Source: Clostridia bacterium (GTDB lineage: Bacteria > Bacillota > Clostridia > Christensenellales > DTU072). Taken from it: DNA of 64,000 nucleotides. The stretch lies in NCBI GenBank assembly GCA_017504305.1, contig JAFVRJ010000007.1, positions 1 to 64,000 of the forward strand. Direction: 5' to 3'. The notes beneath the pieces were generated by a model. It was not told the origin of the DNA. It made no database searches and saw nothing but the letters and a program-made list of their open reading frames with translations. Positions 37,019 to 44,471 of this stretch are shown piece by piece (positions within the stretch are counted from its first letter, which is position 1; every line of letters starts with the position of its first letter). A program made the position numbers and the translations under genes.

Positions 37019-37765
37019 TTATTTTGTAGCAGCAGCTTCTGCAAGTTCTTTGTTTTGGAAGTATTTCTTTTTATAAAGTATTGCGTAAACAACGAGCCAT
37101 ACAAGACCTACCAATACGAAAGATAGGCAGTGGAGAGCAAGTACGGAAACGTTGCCAAAGAGTTTGAAGTTATCTCTACCGAACTCGCAAGCGAAGCGGG
37201 TAAGACCGAATAAAACGAGGGAGAGGGGGCCGAGCAAACCATAAGTCTTATACTTCATCTTAACGGCGATAATAACGAGGATTACGAATACCGCTATGGC
37301 AACGGCAGCTTCAACGAGCTGTATAGGGAATTGGATTTCGTCGTAAACGGGGTTGTAAATACCCCAATCGGAAGCGTAACCATGACAGCAACCAACGAAT
37401 ATACAGCCAATGTGTCCAACGCCCTGAACAAGGCAAAGTACGGGACCCGCGAGGTCCATGATCTTATTATATTTTACGTTCAATAGCTTTGCGGTAGGCC
37501 AAGCGACAAGGGGAAGAACGATTATGCCACGTACGGTATTCTTTGTACCCCAAGTGCTAAAACCGCTTTCAATCCACGGCTCTACCATAGACCAAAGGTA
37601 AACAAAGCCTATGCCAATAAGCAAAGCAAGGATGGCATCAAGAACTTTCATCTTATACTTTTTACAATGGAATAGCGTATAGCCAAATGCTAAAAGAACC
37701 GAAAGAATTTGTGTCCCGGTATAGAAATACGATTGATAACCGGCTTCATAAATTTGTTGAATCAT
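37019..37765 (-). CDS. divergent prolipoprotein diacylglyceryl transferase (Lgt) homologue
   Basis: A 248-residue membrane protein with about seven hydrophobic segments. Lgt signature: GHIGCIFVGCCHG at about 117-129, FPIQLVEA at 146-153, and TRFACEFGRDNFKLFGNVSV near the end. In the canonical motif the residue before IG is Arg, required for activity in E. coli Lgt; here it is His118, and the HGGL-type region is replaced by TVRGIIVLP. So it may transfer a different lipid or lack the classical activity. The cell needs a normal Lgt for its many lipoproteins, so another copy may exist elsewhere. GAGGT precedes the ATG. Confidence 0.82.
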   Translation of the reverse strand: MIQQIYEAGYQSYFYTGTQILSVLLAFGYTLFHCKKYKMKVLDAILALLIGIGFVYLWSMVEPWIESGFSTWGTKNTVRGIIVLPLVAWPTAKLLNVKYNKIMDLAGPVLCLVQGVGHIGCIFVGCCHGYASDWGIYNPVYDEIQFPIQLVEAAVAIAVFVILVIIAVKMKYKTYGLLGPLSLVLFGLTRFACEFGRDNFKLFGNVSVLALHCLSFVLVGLVWLVVYAILYKKKYFQNKELAEAAATK

Positions 37766-37791
37766 AATTTTACCTCATTAATGATATATCT

Positions 37792-37820
37792 ATTTTAAGC
37801 AATCCTTTGTCAGTTGTCAA
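37792..37820 (-). promoter_or_regulatory. strong promoter of the Lgt-like gene
   Basis: On the minus strand TTGACA (37820-37815), 17-base spacer and TAAAAT (37797-37792). It lies 27 bases before the ATG. Confidence 0.75.
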
Positions 37821-37957
37821 TATGGGAAGCAGTAACGTTTTGCCCAAAAATGCACCTCATTTGCCAAATTGGGAATAACGGCTTCAAATCTTCCCTCTTT
37901 TCAAGATGGGTGGAGTGTGGTAGAATAGGGGTATAAAAGGAAAAAGGAGGAGTGCGT

Positions 37958-38614
37958 ATGTTATTTGGTGATTTTAGCGAGAGCGCGAAAAATGCCGTTA
38001 AAGCCGTTGTGCCAAGGAGCCTTGATAACTTTAATTGGACGTTCATTTTTATTCTGGCGGTAGTGTTTTATATCTATTGGTCAGAGATTAAAGCCAAAAA
38101 TTGGAAGGGTATTATCGCAGGTGTAGCGCTTTACTCGGTACATTGGTTTTATGAGATCATGAACGCCATTATCGGCTATGCGACAGGGTATCCGCTGTGG
38201 ACGGTTTCGAACGAAAGTAGTACGTTTGTGCTCCTGATTGGCGTATCTTGGGAACTCTCAATGATGTTTTCGATTGCAGGTATCATTGCAAGCAAGATGA
38301 TGCCGGAGGACAGAAACAAGAGACTTTTTGTTACCGATAAGTTTAAGGGCGTATCGTTTAAACTTGTTAACGCTATAGGCATGGCGCTACTCTTTTCGGT
38401 AATAGAAATATTCCTTGCGGCGACCCCTGCGTTCATATGGGTTTACAAGTGGTGGGGAGCGATACCGGTATTTATTACGACGTATATACCGTTCTTCTTG
38501 GCGTCCAGTTACGTACCCGATTGGAAGCCCAAGCATCAAGCGATATTCCTTGGTACGCTTGCAAGCATAAATATCCTATTGCTTGTAATACTTGTACCGC
38601 TTGGCATAATTTAG
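37958..38614 (+). CDS. six-TM membrane protein of unknown function
   Basis: The ATG at 37958 follows GGAGG by 7 bases; a GTG at 37952 would sit too close. The 218-residue protein has about six membrane segments (FIFILAVVFYIYWSEI; IAGVALYSVHWFYEIMNAII; FVLLIGVSWELSMMFSIAGI; three more). Polar or charged residues inside the membrane (HWFYE, SWEL, VIEIF) hint at an enzyme or transporter rather than a passive anchor. I do not recognise the family. It faces away from the Lgt-like gene and ends before a strong terminator, so it forms its own transcription unit. Confidence 0.8.
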   Translation: MLFGDFSESAKNAVKAVVPRSLDNFNWTFIFILAVVFYIYWSEIKAKNWKGIIAGVALYSVHWFYEIMNAIIGYATGYPLWTVSNESSTFVLLIGVSWELSMMFSIAGIIASKMMPEDRNKRLFVTDKFKGVSFKLVNAIGMALLFSVIEIFLAATPAFIWVYKWWGAIPVFITTYIPFFLASSYVPDWKPKHQAIFLGTLASINILLLVILVPLGII

Positions 38615-38644
38615 TTTTACCTTTTTTACACTTGAAGGACGCCC

Positions 38645-38681
38645 AAAAAGGCAAAAAGTTCATATGGCTTTTTGCCTTTTT
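38645..38681 (+). terminator. intrinsic terminator
   Basis: AAAAAGGCAAAAAG pairs with CTTTTTGCCTTTTT around a 9-base loop and runs into more T. It separates the six-TM gene from the EAL-like gene. Confidence 0.85.
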
Positions 38682-38730
38682 TCTTTTAATCGCGCACGCG
38701 CGAGCACAATTTTATTATAAAAATTGCGTA

Positions 38731-38759
38731 TTGACGGAGCAAATCGTTTTTGTTATTAT
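38731..38759 (+). promoter_or_regulatory. promoter of the EAL-like gene and possibly the following cluster
   Basis: TTGACG (38731-38736), a 17-base spacer and TATTAT (38754-38759), 54 bases before the ATG at 38814. Confidence 0.6.
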
Positions 38760-38813
38760 TGTAATAGGTGGCAGTGTCGCCTTTTTTGCCACCCCTAAAA
38801 ATCGGAGAGGAAA

Positions 38814-40622
38814 ATGGAAGAGAAAGACACTTCTATTTTAATAGAAGAAGAGGCTAACGTAGCTAAAACCGCGGAAACGTCCGCGGTGCTTGATGATGCC
38901 CAAGTAACGCTTTCCGAAGTAGTAGAAGAGGTGGCGACAGCGCCCGAGCAGGCCGAAGCCCAAGAAGAAGCTGAAGCTCAAGAAGCAGAAATCCAAGAAG
39001 AAGCCGAAGCCCAAGAAGAAGTCGATAGTACAAGCGAAGAGGTATCCGAGGTGGCGGAAGAGGTTTCTCCTTTAGAGGCAACCCAAGATGCTGAAGTGGT
39101 AGAGCTAACGGAGGATGAAAGGTTAGAGCTTGAGTTAAAGAAGGTAAACGAGGAGTTACAAGATCTTGATGCGCAGATTGAAAAGGCTGAAGCGAGAGTA
39201 GCTGTTTACAACATATTTGACACACAAGAAGGAGCGGACGAAGTAGGCATAAGCGGAGAGTACGACGATTACGGCAGAGAGATATTGGATGACGTATTTG
39301 AAAACCGACTTCGCATGAGCACCAACGGCATCAAGCTTGCTTATAGCAAGGTAAAGAACGCCATATTATCATATAGAGGCACCAAGCAGAGCTACGATAA
39401 GTTATCTGAAAGGTTTAGTCTTGATAAGCAACGATTAGTGTCGATGGAGATAGGAGGCGAGAGCTTATACGTATACGTAAAGGCGGAATTAGGAGTAGTT
39501 GGAGAGTATTGTCCGTACGTAGAGCCGATAGACAAGACGCACAAAGAGTATGATGCGTGCATAACGATCAAGCGTGGCAAGGTAACGAAGAAGAACGCTG
39601 ATTTAAACAAGTTAATAGAGCTAATTGATCGCATAATGGAAGGCGCCGGAGGCGTCAAGAAGAAGGTATACGTACCTATAGCGTACGCTGAGAGGTATCC
39701 GGTAAATCCCGAGGCGGTAATAAGAGGTAGCGAAGAAGAAGTGCCGATAGACGGGCAGTACGACGGAGAGGAGTACGATCCGATAGATAACGAGTTGACT
39801 CGCAACATAATTATCGATCTAATGGGCGAGGAGTTTGATCTTGAGAAGAAGAAGGGACTCCAAAAGCTTGAGGCACTGCGCCAACAAGCGGAGACAATAA
39901 GGGGAGCTGTAGCGCTAACGGAGCCGATAGTATATTTTTACGGATGCGGACTTGATACCGAGAGTAAGGTAGAGTATTTGAGCGTACATCAAGTGCTAAA
40001 CGATAAATTCCTTGGTAAGCTTTTGCCACCGCAGTACGTAGCTATAGCGGAGAACAGCGAGAGGATAGAAGAACTTAACCTTATAGCGCTCCAAAAGATA
40101 CTTGAAGAAGTTAACGAAAACGTAAAGTACAAGTTTGCGCTCCCGATAAGTTGCCGTACTTACGCGCGCAAAGGCTCGCACGCAAAGCTAATAAAGGCGC
40201 TTGGCGAGGGTGTTGAAAGGCTGATACTTATAGTAGACGGCAACATGCTACTTTCGCTTGGCAAGGTAGGTCTTGAGGGCATTGACGAGTTACGAGGACT
40301 TGGCGTCAAGATAATGGTAGATTATAGCGTAGATACGGGAGTATATATGCTAACGGACTACCCAATAGACTACTTAAGAGTGGACTCGAGGTATTATAAA
40401 GAGTCAGACGTAAGGCGTACAGCTCTACTTGATATGCTTACGGGATATGCCAAAGTGCAAGGTATACCGGTAGTTGCGAGCGGAGTTGAAGACAGCAAGC
40501 AAGCCAAATACTTTTTAAGTCACGGCATTGATATAATCGAGGGATTCTGTACGGGAGAGCCCAAGAGAACGGTGCAAAGTGCAGTAAAAGAATACAAAAA
40601 ATTACCTATGGTAACTAAATAG
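38814..40622 (+). CDS. acidic-tailed protein with a degenerate EAL domain
   Basis: Residues 1-100 are highly acidic and Ala/Gln-rich with imperfect QEEAEAQE repeats, and probably disordered. A coiled-coil stretch (about 100-130) and an unrecognised alpha/beta region (130-360) follow. Residues about 365-590 align by pattern to an EAL phosphodiesterase domain: EPIVYFYG; FALPISCRTY; VKIMVDYSVDTGVYMLTDYP with IDYLRVDSRYY; GIPVVASGVED; IIEGFCTGEP. The catalytic positions differ: EAL is replaced by VEYLS, the DDFG pair by VDYS, and AEGVE by ASGVE. It is therefore probably not a c-di-GMP hydrolase but could still bind a nucleotide or act as a scaffold. It lies directly upstream of the TasA/SipW cluster, with no terminator in between that I can see. 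Confidence 0.8.
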   Translation: MEEKDTSILIEEEANVAKTAETSAVLDDAQVTLSEVVEEVATAPEQAEAQEEAEAQEAEIQEEAEAQEEVDSTSEEVSEVAEEVSPLEATQDAEVVELTEDERLELELKKVNEELQDLDAQIEKAEARVAVYNIFDTQEGADEVGISGEYDDYGREILDDVFENRLRMSTNGIKLAYSKVKNAILSYRGTKQSYDKLSERFSLDKQRLVSMEIGGESLYVYVKAELGVVGEYCPYVEPIDKTHKEYDACITIKRGKVTKKNADLNKLIELIDRIMEGAGGVKKKVYVPIAYAERYPVNPEAVIRGSEEEVPIDGQYDGEEYDPIDNELTRNIIIDLMGEEFDLEKKKGLQKLEALRQQAETIRGAVALTEPIVYFYGCGLDTESKVEYLSVHQVLNDKFLGKLLPPQYVAIAENSERIEELNLIALQKILEEVNENVKYKFALPISCRTYARKGSHAKLIKALGEGVERLILIVDGNMLLSLGKVGLEGIDELRGLGVKIMVDYSVDTGVYMLTDYPIDYLRVDSRYYKESDVRRTALLDMLTGYAKVQGIPVVASGVEDSKQAKYFLSHGIDIIEGFCTGEPKRTVQSAVKEYKKLPMVTK

Positions 40623-40633
40623 GAGATAGGATT

Positions 40634-40714
40634 ATGCAACAAAAACGCAAGATGGTTAATAAAAGCCGATATGTGAGTTTTATCGGAAGGAGGAAGCCCG
40701 GAATAATTACTTAA
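40634..40714 (+). other. possible 26-codon leader ORF
   Basis: An ATG at 40634 preceded by GGAGATAGG opens a frame of 26 codons, rich in Lys and Arg (MQQKRKMVNKSRYVSFIGRR then KPGIIT), ending in TAA. It lies between the EAL-like gene and the first TasA-like gene, and overlaps small hairpins. It could be a leader peptide or chance; there is no homology evidence. Confidence 0.3.
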
Positions 40715-40753
40715 CTGTTGATAAATAAGTAACTAACACCGGAGCAAAGCTCC
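40666..40753 (+). promoter_or_regulatory. structured leader before the first TasA-like gene
   Basis: Three stems occur in series: CCGATA/TATCGG (40666-40671 with 40681-40686), TTACTTA/TAAGTAA (40707-40713 with 40726-40732) and GGAGC/GCTCC (40741-40753, 3-base loop). No T run follows the last. The sequence does not fit the c-di-GMP-I riboswitch core that I looked for because of the neighbouring EAL-like gene. It might be a regulatory leader or an RNA-stability element. Confidence 0.4.
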
Positions 40754-40824
40754 ACGATAAAAGCGCATAACCTATCCCGTATTTATAAAACAAAAATAAA
40801 AAACATTCATAAAAGGAGAAAAAC

Positions 40825-41658
40825 ATGAAAAACGCTAAAAAATCCATGTTTATAACCACCGTACTTATGGTTGCAGTGCTTATCGTAGCAGTATCAACCG
40901 CAACCTTCGCATGGTATACCGCATCTAATGGTGCTACTGCCAGTCAAGCTAATATCACAGCGGCTCAATCTTCTGATGCTAACATTGCTGTTGGTTGGAC
41001 TTCTGATGCATCTGGCAACAGTATTACTTTTGATTCTGCTGCAACAACTTTAAAACCGATGTGCCCCATCGAAGCTCCTGTAGTCGGTACCACTAAGTAT
41101 TCTGGAGAAACTGGCGCATTAAAGTTTAATACACAAAGCTTAGATGCATTCGGCAGATTTAATGATAATGGAGACACTACCGCAAGCGCGACTACTCCCT
41201 GGACTGTTTCAAATGCTATTATAGGCGATCCTGATAATGGTGGCGTTGCTGCTGGCGAATATCATTCTTTCTACATAATTAACAAGAACCAAAACGGAGC
41301 TGCATCTGTTGATATGACATTCTCAGCTGTTGGAAGCGGCGAAAACAACAGTAAATTAGTTGTTGCTGTTTTTGCAAAGCAAGGTGCAGAAACAGAAGCA
41401 ACCTTAAAAGGTGTTTTCTGCAATGTTTCTGGTGGCTTTGTAGCTGGTAGTATTCAAAATGAAAAAACTCCTGCAGAGTGCTTAACTGCAGTTAACTCCA
41501 CTGATGTTGTCAAAACTACTATTACTTTTGAACTCACTGCAGCCAATACTACTGGAAGCTATGCTGAAATATTTGTTATGGCATGGTTGGATGGTACGGC
41601 ACTCGGTCAAGAAACAGCTGGTAAGGGTGCAGCTTTCATGTTTAATTTTGAAGCATAA
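40825..41658 (+). CDS. TasA/camelysin-like protein with SipW-type signal sequence (subunit 1)
   Basis: The 277-residue protein begins MKNAKKSMFITTVLMVAVLI and continues VAVSTATFAWYTASN, the TATFAWYT-type signal recognised by SipW-like peptidases. The mature part is beta-rich and low in Cys: PMCPIEAPVVGTTKYS, VDMTFSAVG, VVAVFAKQG, and it ends with AWLDGTALGQ and FMFNFEA. It shares the VVGTTK and W-x-DG landmarks with the genes at 43584 and 44472. TasA-family proteins form extracellular matrix fibres. Codon use is noticeably more AT-rich (GCT, TCT, AAT) than in the rest of the cluster. A very strong AAAAGGAG site and a hairpin after the gene fit a highly expressed major subunit. Confidence 0.88.
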   Translation: MKNAKKSMFITTVLMVAVLIVAVSTATFAWYTASNGATASQANITAAQSSDANIAVGWTSDASGNSITFDSAATTLKPMCPIEAPVVGTTKYSGETGALKFNTQSLDAFGRFNDNGDTTASATTPWTVSNAIIGDPDNGGVAAGEYHSFYIINKNQNGAASVDMTFSAVGSGENNSKLVVAVFAKQGAETEATLKGVFCNVSGGFVAGSIQNEKTPAECLTAVNSTDVVKTTITFELTAANTTGSYAEIFVMAWLDGTALGQETAGKGAAFMFNFEA

Positions 41659-41719
41659 GAACGACCAACAATAAGAAACCAAATATAAAATTTGCATATA
41701 GCAAATAACTAACCATCTA

Positions 41720-41752
41720 ACTTACTCTCACGCCACGTGCGTGAGAGTAAGT
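41720..41752 (+). promoter_or_regulatory. intercistronic hairpin after subunit 1
   Basis: A perfect 14-base stem ACTTACTCTCACGC/GCGTGAGAGTAAGT around CACGT, not followed by a T run. It could stabilise the upstream mRNA segment or partly stop transcription, giving more subunit 1 than downstream products. Confidence 0.6.
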
Positions 41753-41810
41753 ACCGCTTTTGAATAACACTAATAAATATCAACTATAAAATACAAAGAG
41801 AACGTTAATT

Positions 41811-42560
41811 ATGGACTTCTTAAAAAAATTAAAGGGATTTAAGTTAACTCCCGAACAAAGGAAAATTGTCGATATCGTCGTTACTTGCCTTCAAGTAGCA
41901 ATCATTATACTTGCTATTACCGTTAGTGCGATCGTTATCGCTAACCCGATTGCTTCTTCTGCTAAAGTTGGCGAAGGTAAAACCAAGCTCCTCCCCGTTC
42001 TTACCGACTCGATGAACGGCAAAGACGAGTACTACGAGACCACCGGTTTCGATATCAAAACTCGCTTTAAGAGCGGAGATCTTGTTATCGCTAAAACTCC
42101 CGAAAACAACCGTACCTTGAAGGTTGGCGACATCGTAACTTACGTTGGCGCAGTTAACGGCTACGAAGCTCTCATTACCCACCGTATCGTTGAAGTTATC
42201 GATGGCGATAACGACGGCTTAATCGATACCTACGTAGTAATGGGCGACGTTGTTACCGCAAGAGAAAACTTGCACCCCGATAAGATTCTTGCCGTTTATA
42301 AGAGTCACTTGAAGGGCGTTGGTGCCGCTATCAACTGGTTACAAGGACCTACCAACTTCTTGCTCGTTATCGTTATACCGCTCGCACTCCTCTTTATCTA
42401 CAACATCATTTTGGTAGTAAGGATGGTAATGGAGTATAAGATGACTAAAGTTAAGGAAAGCGCTTCCGAAACCGCGGTTATCGACGAGGAAGAAATTAAG
42501 CGTAAGGCAATCGAAGAGTATCTCGCAGCACAAAAGGCTAAAGAGGACGCTCAAGAATAA
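41811..42560 (+). CDS. SipW/ER-type signal peptidase I (copy 1)
   Basis: A 249-residue membrane protease. An N-terminal TM (about 23-46) and a C-terminal TM (about 182-208) bracket the catalytic domain. Ser67 (TDSM), His124 (THRIVE) and Asp146 (GDVV) match the Ser-His-Asp arrangement of the ER/archaeal/SipW class, which uses His in place of the Lys of ordinary bacterial signal peptidases. The cytoplasmic tail (EEEIKRKAIEEYLAAQKAKE) is charged and helical and resembles the tail of the second peptidase at 49115. It should process the TATFAWYT-type precursors encoded around it. The ribosome site is weak (AAAGAGA). Confidence 0.92.
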   Translation: MDFLKKLKGFKLTPEQRKIVDIVVTCLQVAIIILAITVSAIVIANPIASSAKVGEGKTKLLPVLTDSMNGKDEYYETTGFDIKTRFKSGDLVIAKTPENNRTLKVGDIVTYVGAVNGYEALITHRIVEVIDGDNDGLIDTYVVMGDVVTARENLHPDKILAVYKSHLKGVGAAINWLQGPTNFLLVIVIPLALLFIYNIILVVRMVMEYKMTKVKESASETAVIDEEEIKRKAIEEYLAAQKAKEDAQE

Positions 42561-42633
42561 AACCGAAAACCATATAGGCCCATCGTGCGTGCGTAATACA
42601 TTTAGGTATACGTATGCGCTTAAGCAAAGGTAA

Positions 42634-43581
42634 ATGAAGATTTTAGGCAAAAAGAAAGCTCCTGACGAGGAGTTGGTAGTCAAAGAGCAAGAACAGTCGG
42701 AAGGAGCGGAAAATACTCCGCAACAGCCTCTTGACCCATCTCTTACCGACCCAACCAACCCGAAGTATAAGGTCATCATCAAGAATAAGCAAGCGCGCAA
42801 GCAGGTAAAAGAGCGCAAAATAGTAATTATAATTGCTATCCTTTTGCTTGCCTTGATTTTGATCGGTATGCTTGTTTACGGCTTCTATAGCGCTGTCGAA
42901 ATCAACAACTTTAGTATTTACGTCGATAGCGATGGTAGTAGAATACTATCTCTCTCCGAGACCGCTCACTTTATGCCAGGTACTCAACACCTCGAAATAG
43001 AGGGTCCAGAGCATATGGATAATACCAGCCTTTACCTTTGCCCCACCAAAAACGGTGTGCCTATCAAAGATAAACTGTTGGAAATCGTCACCGGCGACGG
43101 CCAACAATCTACCAAGGAAGATTATTACTTTGCTTCCTCATTCTACCTTAAAAACGTTACCGAAAATACTCAAATCTACAACGAGTTCTTTAAGATTAAG
43201 GAGTGTACCAAGGGGGTAGAAAAGGCTTTGCGCGTTATGCTCGTACGCGATTACGAGGTTACCGTTTACGCCAAGCCTGACGAGCAAGGTAATAACGAAA
43301 AGGTGGTCCCCACCGAACGTAACGTATTTACGCCCATAGTATTCTCCACCGATTCCGAGGGTAAATATCGCTTGGATCAAGTGGGCGATAACGCTTGGAT
43401 TTCCGAGCCGTTTGTGGACGATGAGTACGTTTTCTATAACAAAGAATACACTCTCGAGCCCGGCGAAATACGCAAGTATAGCATCATTGTCTGGCTTGAA
43501 GGGTGGGATAAAGATTGTATCAACGATATAATCGGCGGTCTACTTAAAATCGACTTTGCGTTTGAAGTCGTGGGCGGTTGA
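42634..43581 (+). CDS. TasA-fold-like protein with non-cleaved membrane anchor
   Basis: The 315-residue protein has a basic cytoplasmic N-terminal region of about 65 residues, rich in Lys, Pro and Gln, one TM (IVIIIAILLLALILIGMLVY) and an extracellular beta-rich domain. Its end (YSIIVWLEGWDKDCINDIIG then LLKIDFAFEVVGG) matches the W-x-(D/E)G-plus-terminal-strand pattern of the TasA-like neighbours, but the TATFAWYT processing motif is missing (VYGFYSAVEINNF). I infer a permanently anchored base or tether subunit. AAAGG lies 4 bases before the ATG, and the stop overlaps the spacer to the next gene by design (2 bases apart). Confidence 0.75.
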   Translation: MKILGKKKAPDEELVVKEQEQSEGAENTPQQPLDPSLTDPTNPKYKVIIKNKQARKQVKERKIVIIIAILLLALILIGMLVYGFYSAVEINNFSIYVDSDGSRILSLSETAHFMPGTQHLEIEGPEHMDNTSLYLCPTKNGVPIKDKLLEIVTGDGQQSTKEDYYFASSFYLKNVTENTQIYNEFFKIKECTKGVEKALRVMLVRDYEVTVYAKPDEQGNNEKVVPTERNVFTPIVFSTDSEGKYRLDQVGDNAWISEPFVDDEYVFYNKEYTLEPGEIRKYSIIVWLEGWDKDCINDIIGGLLKIDFAFEVVGG

Positions 43582-43583
43582 GT

Positions 43584-44468
43584 ATGAAAACGAAACTACT
43601 CGACCTCTTAAGCGGAGTAAAATGGTCCAATAGGCTACTTACCACCGTGCTTATGACCTTTTTACTCTTTGCAGTACTGTCTACCGCGACGTTCGCGTGG
43701 TATACGGTAGCTAATATAGCAAGCGTAGGGGATATTTCCTTTACAGCTGCATCAAATACCGGTGGCGGTGGCGATATATGCCTATCTTGGCACGAGCTTG
43801 AAGCGGATGAGTATAGCTTTAAGTTGGACTTCGCATCCGTACCACAATCGAACGGCTTAAACCCTATGATTCCTATCAATGAGGGCGTAGTAGGCACGAC
43901 CAAGTTTAGTACGTATGCAGGCGCCGATACCTTTAACAAAGCGTCGCAGGTGGAAAACATCGCGGGTGGTTACGTCACCAAGTTGGACTCCATTACCCCT
44001 GCAACGCCTTACGTTCTCAACGAGAAGAACGGCGACGGCAACGTTATTTACGTTACCAATAAAGCGGATATCGACATGACCGTTACCTTTACTTACGAGG
44101 TTAACGCCGAGCTTTATTTGGTCAACGGCACCGACGTGTGGCTCAAAAAGCCCATCGCAAATAAGTTGCGCGCAGCAGTATTTATCGCCGAACAAGGCGA
44201 CGAGGACTTTACGTTGGTAGGTCTTTGCGCCGAGGACGGTCAAGTAGAAGAAAAAATCCACTACGGAGCCCTCGAGGGTAATAAGAACGTCAACGACGTT
44301 GAAAGTCAATCTAAAACTCAAAGCATCAGCTTTGTAGTGCCCGCTAAAAGCTTCGTAACGTGTAAAATAGCCGTATGGTTCGACGGCGTAAGAATGTTGG
44401 ACTCTGACGGCAGTGGTACAGTTTCATTTGATATGTACTTCGAAGGAAGTGCGTATTTGGAGGAATAA
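43584..44468 (+). CDS. TasA/camelysin-like protein with SipW-type signal sequence (subunit 2)
   Basis: About 294 residues. The signal region LLTTVLMTFLLFAVLSTATF continues AWYTVANI and carries the SipW-type motif. The mature part has PMIPINEGVVGTTKFSTYAG, as in subunit 1, beta strands IDMTVTFTYEVNAELYL and LRAAVFIAEQGD, and the C-terminal VTCKIAVWFDGVRMLDSDGS with VSFDMYFEG. The ATG at 43584 is 2 bases after the previous stop; a TTG at 43578 is less likely. It is a paralogue of subunits 1 and 3 and presumably a minor or adaptor fibre component. Confidence 0.86.
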   Translation: MKTKLLDLLSGVKWSNRLLTTVLMTFLLFAVLSTATFAWYTVANIASVGDISFTAASNTGGGGDICLSWHELEADEYSFKLDFASVPQSNGLNPMIPINEGVVGTTKFSTYAGADTFNKASQVENIAGGYVTKLDSITPATPYVLNEKNGDGNVIYVTNKADIDMTVTFTYEVNAELYLVNGTDVWLKKPIANKLRAAVFIAEQGDEDFTLVGLCAEDGQVEEKIHYGALEGNKNVNDVESQSKTQSISFVVPAKSFVTCKIAVWFDGVRMLDSDGSGTVSFDMYFEGSAYLEE

Positions 44469-44471
44469 AGT

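Noticed and set aside
40623..40824. c-di-GMP-I (GEMM) riboswitch
   Set aside because: I looked for it because of the EAL-like gene, but the conserved core (GGCAAACC and the tetraloop receptor) was not found. A c-di-GMP-II or unknown class cannot be excluded by eye.
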